Source of the DNA: Prorocentrum cordatum | Lineage: Eukaryota; Sar; Dinophyceae; Prorocentrales; Prorocentraceae | Reading direction: 5' to 3' | Assembly: GCA_963575745.1 (NCBI GenBank) | Contig: CAUYUJ010020279.1 | Span: 96,388-160,387 of the forward strand | Length of the DNA: 64,000 nt | In this document: positions 62,905 to 64,000 of the stretch, piece after piece | Position numbering within the stretch: position 1 is the first letter of the stretch | How the letters are laid out: each line of letters starts with the position of its first letter | Notes under the pieces: model-generated | Database searches by the model: none | The model's input: only the letters and a program-made list of their open reading frames with translations | What the model was told of the DNA's origin: nothing | Translations under genes and position numbers: made by a program

Positions 62905-63920
62905 GCCATTGGGACCTTAGGTCGAACTCCCTATGGGGCCACGAAACGTGTGAGGGCTGCACCGACATGGGCCTGGGGTGCGAATGCGAACGAAGCATTC
63001 GGCCGCTGCCATTGGGGCTTTCGGTGGAGCCCCAGATGGGGCCACGAAGCGCTGTACTGCATGGGGCCAATGCGTGCAGTTGCGGCCACCGGGGCCTTAA
63101 ACGGAGTTCCTTGTGGGGCCACGAGACGTTGCACTGGATGGTGGGGGCGCACGCGGACGGTGCAGCAACAGCTTCGGTGAGGTTCCCTGTTGGGCTACAA
63201 AACGGTGTACTCGGCGGGAGGGCGCATGCGAACGGTGCCGTTGGGACCTTCGGTGGAAACCCCGATTGGGCCACGAAACATTGCGCTGGATAGAGGAGAC
63301 GCGTGCGGACGGTGCCACCGTAGCATTCGGTGGGGCTCCATGTGGAGCCACGACACGCTGCACTGGATGGTGGAGACGCACGCGGCAGGTGCCACCAAGA
63401 GCTTCGGGGGGGCTCCCTGTGGGGCCACAAAACGGCGCACTCGGCGGGGGGGCGCATGTGAACGGTGCCATTGGGACCTTCGGTGGAACCCCCGATTTGG
63501 CCACGAAACATTTGCGCTGGATGGGGGAGGCGCGTGCGGACGGTGCCACTGGGGCCTTTGGTGGTGCCCCCAGTGGGGCCACGAAAAGCTGTGCTGGGCG
63601 GGGGAAAAGCACGCGGACGGTGCCATTGGGGCTTTTTGGATGAGTTCCGTCTGGGGCCATGAAGCGCTGTACTGGCTTGGGGGAGACGCATATTCGGGTA
63701 ACCTCCCAGTGGGACTACGAAGCGATGCGCTGGGGGGGGTGGGGGGCATGCGGACGGTGCCACCGTGGGCTTCGGTGGAGCTCCTTGTGGGGCTACGAAA
63801 CGCTGTGCTGGGTGGGGGTGGCGGGGGGACGGGGGGCGTATGCGGACGGTGCTGCTGGGGAGCTCGGCGGAGCTTCCAATGGGGGCCACGAAGCGCTGCA
63901 CTGGGTGGGGGACGGTAGAG
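62905..63920 (+). repeat. 76-78-bp tandem array, about 13 units
   Basis: GG(C)CACGAA-type anchors at 62,936, 63,039, 63,115, 63,193, 63,269, 63,348, 63,423, 63,499, 63,577, 63,653, 63,712, 63,790 and 63,883. Units include GACGGTGCCATTGGG then CCTTCGGTGGA and GCGCTGGATGG. Members are 10-30% diverged by eye. Long frames exist on both strands because stops are rare in the unit; the unit length drifts off multiples of three. Related array at 50,830-51,300. Confidence 0.9.
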
Positions 63921-64000
63921 ATGGAGAAGGATGGTTATGGTGCGGGGAGGTTCCAGCTTGAATACGCGATACCATCGGGCCCAGGCGATGCGTCCTTCCG

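Noticed and set aside
62762-63901. 379-codon minus-strand frame through the 76-bp array, with companion plus frames
   Set aside because: The unit is stop-poor in several frames on both strands and its length is not kept at a multiple of three; no protein-level conservation between units is visible.

Overview
The window reads as nuclear DNA of a dinoflagellate. Evidence: very sparse genes in GC-rich DNA; degenerate retroelement proteins of types I know from dinoflagellate genomes (ORF1-endonuclease-RT LINEs, and an RT-RNase H-recombinase-methyltransferase-like element); one intact TIR-like protein with the LCHHK / RPWCMGE wording typical of dinoflagellate TIR families; and dozens of short foldback elements and microsatellites. 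The abundance of TCC/GGA and CA satellites reminds me of Prorocentrum, but the genus is only a guess. No rRNA, tRNA, CRISPR array or spliced-leader relict was recognised.

Layout. 0-30 kb is almost entirely repeats: CCCCAAGAGG-type decamer blocks, miniature inverted-repeat elements (called F1 to F9 here), long (ATGT)n, (AAT)n, (CA)n and (CTC)n tracts, a 2.6-kb CACACG satellite (15.98-18.58 kb), a 150-bp tandem array (19.1-20.2 kb) and a 16-bp array (20.2-20.6 kb). Two short minus-strand stretches (4.99-5.34 and 21.13-21.43 kb) look like isolated exons. Two others (3.4-3.85 and 23.2-24.1 kb) look like decayed coding DNA. 30.7-33.85 kb is a tandem array with a 1.4-kb unit.

33.85-39.13 kb (minus strand) is a decayed LINE (LINE A), in order ORF1, endonuclease, RT, RNase H. 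40.74-42.21 kb (plus strand) is a second, different RT pseudogene (RT B). 42.5-50.7 kb is a graveyard of miniature elements, several nested inside each other or abutting end to end. 51.33-56.18 kb (minus) is LINE C, with ORF1, endonuclease and RT, cut off at the 3' end next to a 76-85-bp repeat array. 56.77-59.8 kb (minus) is element D, with RT, RNase H, a tyrosine-recombinase-like domain and a C5-methyltransferase-like domain, all decayed.

The only convincing intact gene is the single-exon TIR-like gene at 61,405-62,658 (minus; 417 aa, one predicted membrane segment, putative NADase glutamate conserved). It sits between a 1.3-kb foldback element and a second copy of the 76-bp repeat array that also borders LINE C. 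No operon-like grouping is seen; the window is mainly a record of layered transposon insertions around one gene.
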